Assembly (NCBI GenBank): GCA_937995745.1
Contig: CALKIU010000115.1
Location: 85,704-149,703, forward strand
DNA from: an uncultured Bacillaceae bacterium
GTDB lineage: Bacteria > Bacillota > Bacilli > Bacillales > Cytobacillaceae
Reading direction: 5' to 3'
DNA: 64,000 nucleotides
Numbering within the stretch: position 1 is the first letter of the stretch; each line of letters opens with the position of its first letter. The translations under genes were made by a program, and so were the position numbers. Below are positions 59,638-64,000 of the stretch, piece by piece. The notes below the pieces were generated by a model, which saw only the letters and a list, made by a program, of their open reading frames with translations, was not told the DNA's origin and did not search any database.

Positions 59638-62600
59638 ATGAGCGATGCCCGGGGAAGGAAAGAGCGTTTTCTGCTTTTGCTTCAACAAATTCAATTAACA
59701 GACAGTATGTTTGTTTCTCATTTTCATGATGCGGAAATTGAAAAAGTCATTGTCGAGAAAACAGCGAGAAAATGGCATTTTCATTTTTTATTCAATGATA
59801 TACTTCCGCCTCAGGTGTTGGATGTTTTTTCGGCTAAACTGGAAAAAGCTTTTTCCCATATAGTGAAAGTCTCTTTTACCATCCGGGTGAAAAATCCGCA
59901 AGTATCTGAAACGCTGATTACGGGCTATTGGCCGCTCTGCATCCGCGAAATAGAAGGAATGGCCCCGCCGATAGCCAAACGTTTGCATGAGCAGCTTCCC
60001 GTTGTGTCCGGGAACAGGGTAACGGTTACGGTAGGCAATGAGTTGGAAGAAATGACGATTAAGAAAAAATACGCTTCCCTTATCGCAAAAATTTACCGTC
60101 AATTTGGCTTCCCGGATTTAACCATCGGCGCCCGCATTCATGAAGATTTGACCAATGAACAAAACGAACAATTCGAAAAATTCGTCAAACAGAAAGAAGA
60201 AGAGGACAGAGAGCGAAGCCAACAAGCATTGGCGGAACTGCAAAAACAGGAGAAGGACAAAGAGGCCTCCAATAACGGTGAAGGCGATTCAGGTCCTCTC
60301 ATGATCGGAATGCCCATAAAAGATGATGTGGAATTCCGCCGGCTGATTGACATTGTCGATGAAGAAAAAAGGGTTGCCATCGAAGGCTATGTTTTTTCCG
60401 CAGAAACGAAAGAATTAAGAAGCGGCAGGACTCTTTTGACTTTTAAAATCACGGATTATACCAGTTCCATCATGGTGAAAATGTTCTCCAAAGAAAAAGA
60501 AGACCCTGCCTTGTATGAACGGGTGAAAAAGGGCATGTGGCTCAGGGTGAGAGGAAGCGTGCAAAACGATACATTTGTCCGCGATTTGGTCATGATCGCT
60601 TCCGACATCACCGAAGTGGCGCCTGTTGAAAGAGTAGACACCGCTCCCGAGAACGAAAAACGGGTCGAACTTCATCTCCATACGCCGATGAGCCAGATGG
60701 ATGCCGTCACACCCGTCGAAAAGCTCGTAGCGCAAGCAAAAAAATGGGGGCACAGAGCTATCGCCATTACGGACCATGCCGTTGTGCAATCTTTTCCGGA
60801 GGCCTATAGCGCTGGAAAGAAACACGGCATTAAAATTCTTTACGGAGTGGAAGCAAACCTGGTTGATGACGGCGTGCCGATCGCATATAATGAAGCGCAC
60901 ATTTCTTTGGAAGATGCCGTTTATGTCGTGTTTGACGTGGAAACGACCGGCTTGTCGGCCGTTTATGACACGATCATTGAATTGGCGGCCGTAAAGATTC
61001 AAAACGGTGAAATTATTGACAGATTTGAGGCATTTGCAAATCCCGGCCACCGGCTGTCGGCATCGACGGTAGAATTGACCGGAATTACCGATGATATGCT
61101 CAAAGAAGCCCCCGAACCGGAAGCGGTATTGAGAGATTTTCATGCCTGGGCCGGTGACGCGATTTTAGTGGCCCACAACGCATCATTTGACATGGGATTT
61201 TTGAACGTCGGCTTCCGGAAGGCGGGAATTGAAAAAGCGAAAAATCCTGTTATTGATACGCTGGAATTGGCCCGGTTCCTGTATCCGGAACTGAAAAATC
61301 ACCGTTTGAATACATTGGCCAAAAAGTTCAATGTGGAATTAACACAGCATCACCGCGCCATTTATGATGCGGAAGCGACCGGCTACTTGTTTTTGATCAT
61401 GCTTAAAGATGCTTTTAAAAAGGGAATTGTCTACCACGACCAATTGAACGAACACAGCGGGAAAGGCAATGCGTATCAACGGGCCCGTCCGTTCCATTGC
61501 ACATTGATTGCCCAAACCCAGACCGGTTTAAAAAACCTGTTTAAGCTCGTCTCTCTAGCCCATATTGAATATTTTTACCGGGTTCCCCGGATTCCCCGGT
61601 CCGTTTTGCAAAAGCACAGGGACGGGATCATCGTCGGTTCCGGCTGTGATAAAGGCGAAGTTTTTGAAGGTATGATGCAAAAATCGTTTGAAGAAGTTGA
61701 AGAAATCGCCAAGTTTTATGATTTTATCGAGGTTCATCCAAAGGAAGTGTATGCCCCGTTAATTGAGCAGGAACTTGTCAGGGATGAGGAAAACCTCGAG
61801 GACATCATCAAAAATTTGGTCAAACTCGGTGACAAATTGGGAATCCCTGTTGTCGCGACGGGAAATGTCCATTATTTGGACCCGAAAGACAAAATTTACC
61901 GCAAGATTTTAATCAGTTCACAAGGAGGGGCAAATCCTCTCAACCGCCACAGACTGCCCGATGTTCATTTCAGGACGACCGATGAAATGCTTGAAGCGTT
62001 CAAGTTTTTGGGGGAAGAAAAGGCAAAAGAGATCGTGGTGACCAACACGAATAAAATTGCCGATATGATTGAAGATGTAAAGCCGATTAAAGACAAATTG
62101 TACACCCCGAAAATTGAAGGGGCCGACGAAGCGATCCGGTCGATGAGCTATGAGCGGGCGAAAAGCATTTACGGAGACCCGCTTCCCGAACTGATTGAAA
62201 AACGTCTGGAAAAGGAATTAAAAAGCATTATTGACAACGGTTTTGCGGTCATTTATTTGATTTCCCACAAACTTGTGAAAAAATCGCTGGAAGACGGCTA
62301 CTTGGTCGGTTCCCGCGGTTCGGTCGGCTCCTCTTTTGTCGCAACGATGACAGAAATAACCGAGGTCAATCCGCTGCCGCCCCATTATGTATGCCCGAAC
62401 TGCAAGCATTCGGAATTTTTCACGGACGGCTCGGTCGGTTCAGGGTTCGATTTGCCGGACAAAGAATGCCCGAAGTGCGGAACAAAGTACAAAAAAGACG
62501 GCCACGACATTCCGTTTGAGACGTTTTTGGGCTTCAAGGGCGATAAAGTGCCGGATATAGATTTGAACTTTTCGGGAGAATACCAGGCCAGGGCACATAA

Positions 62601-63972
62601 TTACACCAAAGAGTTGTTTGGTGAAGACAATGTGTACAGGGCCGGGACAATTGGTACGGTGGCGGATAAAACAGCGTACGGCTTTGTTAAAGCATACGAA
62701 GAGGAACACAACTTGCGCCTGCGCAGTGCGGAAATAGAGCGTCTCGCGGCGGGATGCACAGGGGTGAAGCGTACGACCGGCCAGCATCCCGGCGGCATTA
62801 TCGTCATTCCGGACTATATGGATGTGTATGATTTCACGCCGATACAATATCCGGCCGATGATCGGAGCGCCGAGTGGCGGACGACGCATTTTGACTTCCA
62901 TTCCATTGATAATAATGTGTTGAAGCTTGATATTCTCGGACACGATGATCCGACGATGATCCGGATGCTCCAAGAGTTGAGCGGCATCGACCCGAAATCA
63001 ATTCCGCCGGATGATCCGGACGTTATGAAGTTGTTCAGCAGCACGGAACCTCTTGGGGTGACAGAAGAGCAGATCATGTGCAAAACAGGGACATTGGGCA
63101 TTCCCGAATTTGGAACGCGTTTCGTCCGGCAAATGCTTGAAGAAACAAAGCCGACGACATTTTCCGAGTTGGTGCAAATTTCCGGACTTTCCCACGGGAC
63201 GGATGTGTGGCTTGGGAACGCCCAGGAATTAATCCGCAACAATGTGTGCACATTGTCCGAAGTTATCGGTTGCCGGGATGATATCATGGTGTATTTGATT
63301 TATCAGGGATTGGAACCGTCGTTTGCTTTTAAAATCATGGAGTCGGTCCGGAAAGGAAGAGGCTTGACGGAAGAAATGGAAGCGGAGATGAGGGCAAAAG
63401 GAGTCCCTGAATGGTATATTGATTCCTGCAAAAAGATTAAATACATGTTCCCGAAGGCGCATGCCGTCGCTTATGTCATGATGGCCCTCCGAATCGCTTA
63501 TTTCAAAGTGCATCATCCGCTCTATTATTATGCCGCTTACTTTACCGTAAAAGCGGAGGACTTCGACATCGAGTCGATGATCAAAGGAGCGAACGCCATC
63601 AGGGCCAGGATAGAAGAAATTAATGCCAAAGGTCTTGATGCAACGCCCAAGGAGAAAGCTTTGTTAACCGTCCTGGAGGTGGCCCTGGAGATGACGGAGA
63701 GAGGCTTTTCCTTTGCAAGAGTGGACTTGTACAAGTCCGATGCAACAAAGTTTCTGATCGAAGGCAATTCTCTCATTCCGCCGTTTACAACCATTCCGGG
63801 CTTAGGAAAAAACGCCGCGATTAATATCGTTAAAGCAAGGGAAGAAGGAGAATTTCTTTCAAAAGAAGATTTGCAAATCCGCGGCAAAGTGTCCAAAACA
63901 ATTATGGAATTCCTCGAGAATCACGGTTGTCTCGCCGACCTGCCGGAACAAAACCAATTGTCTTTATTTTGA
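59638..63972 (+). CDS. polC: DNA polymerase III PolC-type (replicative)
   Basis: The low-G+C Gram-positive leading-strand replicase with built-in proofreading. The 1444-residue protein has an N-terminal region, an OB fold (about 245-330), a PHP domain (ELHLHTP near 342) split by the 3'-5' exonuclease (FDVETTGL near 431), a zinc module (CPNCKH near 918, CPKCG), polymerase catalytic residues (PDIDLNFSGE near 974) and the RTTGQHPGGI motif near 1044. ATG 59638 follows GGAAGGAG; the 21 upstream in-frame codons include the promoter. Complete at both ends. Confidence 0.97.
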   Translation: MSDARGRKERFLLLLQQIQLTDSMFVSHFHDAEIEKVIVEKTARKWHFHFLFNDILPPQVLDVFSAKLEKAFSHIVKVSFTIRVKNPQVSETLITGYWPLCIREIEGMAPPIAKRLHEQLPVVSGNRVTVTVGNELEEMTIKKKYASLIAKIYRQFGFPDLTIGARIHEDLTNEQNEQFEKFVKQKEEEDRERSQQALAELQKQEKDKEASNNGEGDSGPLMIGMPIKDDVEFRRLIDIVDEEKRVAIEGYVFSAETKELRSGRTLLTFKITDYTSSIMVKMFSKEKEDPALYERVKKGMWLRVRGSVQNDTFVRDLVMIASDITEVAPVERVDTAPENEKRVELHLHTPMSQMDAVTPVEKLVAQAKKWGHRAIAITDHAVVQSFPEAYSAGKKHGIKILYGVEANLVDDGVPIAYNEAHISLEDAVYVVFDVETTGLSAVYDTIIELAAVKIQNGEIIDRFEAFANPGHRLSASTVELTGITDDMLKEAPEPEAVLRDFHAWAGDAILVAHNASFDMGFLNVGFRKAGIEKAKNPVIDTLELARFLYPELKNHRLNTLAKKFNVELTQHHRAIYDAEATGYLFLIMLKDAFKKGIVYHDQLNEHSGKGNAYQRARPFHCTLIAQTQTGLKNLFKLVSLAHIEYFYRVPRIPRSVLQKHRDGIIVGSGCDKGEVFEGMMQKSFEEVEEIAKFYDFIEVHPKEVYAPLIEQELVRDEENLEDIIKNLVKLGDKLGIPVVATGNVHYLDPKDKIYRKILISSQGGANPLNRHRLPDVHFRTTDEMLEAFKFLGEEKAKEIVVTNTNKIADMIEDVKPIKDKLYTPKIEGADEAIRSMSYERAKSIYGDPLPELIEKRLEKELKSIIDNGFAVIYLISHKLVKKSLEDGYLVGSRGSVGSSFVATMTEITEVNPLPPHYVCPNCKHSEFFTDGSVGSGFDLPDKECPKCGTKYKKDGHDIPFETFLGFKGDKVPDIDLNFSGEYQARAHNYTKELFGEDNVYRAGTIGTVADKTAYGFVKAYEEEHNLRLRSAEIERLAAGCTGVKRTTGQHPGGIIVIPDYMDVYDFTPIQYPADDRSAEWRTTHFDFHSIDNNVLKLDILGHDDPTMIRMLQELSGIDPKSIPPDDPDVMKLFSSTEPLGVTEEQIMCKTGTLGIPEFGTRFVRQMLEETKPTTFSELVQISGLSHGTDVWLGNAQELIRNNVCTLSEVIGCRDDIMVYLIYQGLEPSFAFKIMESVRKGRGLTEEMEAEMRAKGVPEWYIDSCKKIKYMFPKAHAVAYVMMALRIAYFKVHHPLYYYAAYFTVKAEDFDIESMIKGANAIRARIEEINAKGLDATPKEKALLTVLEVALEMTERGFSFARVDLYKSDATKFLIEGNSLIPPFTTIPGLGKNAAINIVKAREEGEFLSKEDLQIRGKVSKTIMEFLENHGCLADLPEQNQLSLF

Positions 63973-64000
63973 TTAATTCATCGGCCTTTTCATGCTGACA

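Noticed and set aside
1..64000. CRISPR arrays, tRNA or rRNA genes, prophage, intact insertion sequences
   Set aside because: No regularly spaced repeats, no tRNA-like cloverleaf noticed in any gap, and no transposase or phage gene. Only the codY palindrome and the G-rich repeats hint at past mobile DNA.

Overview
The window is a contiguous chromosomal core segment of a Firmicute, almost certainly a member of the Bacillaceae. Gene order from rnc through smc, ftsY, ffh, sucCD, topA, codY, the large fla/che operon, sigD, rpsB/tsf, uppS/cdsA/dxr and proS to polC follows Bacillus subtilis almost gene for gene, and every recognisable protein has close Bacillus-type features (PolC-type replicase, CodY, SigD, FliY, SwrB, SwrD). 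All supported genes are on the + strand. G+C is moderate, and GTG/TTG starts behind strong Shine-Dalgarno sequences are frequent. The genus cannot be fixed from the sequence alone.

Layout. 1-7003: rnc (5' end missing), smc, ftsY, then ylxM-ffh from its own promoter (chromosome segregation and SRP targeting). 7124-11935: rpsP-khpA, ylqD-rimM-trmD, rplS, lepB, rbgA (ribosome assembly, tRNA modification, secretion). 11991-21558: rnhB, sucCD with a candidate CcpA (cre) site, dprA, topA, trmFO, xerC. 21580-24418: hslV-hslU-codY. 24419-25174: an odd G-rich intergenic region. 25175-49468: the fla/che operon from flgB to sigD and swrB. 49631-54924: rpsB, tsf, pyrH, frr, uppS, cdsA. 55008-63972: dxr, rseP, proS and polC.

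How the genes work together. The flagellar block encodes rod and basal-body parts (FlgB, FlgC, FliE, FliF), the C-ring/switch (FliG, FliM, FliY), the export apparatus (FliH, FliI, FliJ, FliO, FliP, FliQ, FliR, FlhA, FlhB), hook assembly (FliK, FlgD, FlgE), placement and number control (FlhF, FlhG), the CheY response regulator, the CheD deamidase, sigma-D and the swarming factors SwrB and SwrD. CodY, encoded just upstream, is a known repressor of this operon in B. subtilis. Three differences from B. subtilis stand out: cheB, cheA, cheW and cheC are missing between flhG and cheD; a TIGR02530-type gene lies between flgD and flgE; and an unnamed basic protein gene lies between sigD and swrB.

The most interesting signals are in noncoding DNA. 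A perfect 13-bp hairpin separates a strong Shine-Dalgarno sequence from the swrD start codon. A 135-nt region closed by a 12-bp helix with a U-run lies before proS. A 20-bp perfect inverted repeat follows codY, next to a G-rich tract with a canonical G-quadruplex motif. Hairpins, one of them a full terminator-like structure, punctuate the inside of the flagellar operon. No tRNA, rRNA, CRISPR array, intact insertion sequence or prophage was seen, and I did not find a clearly new protein-coding system.
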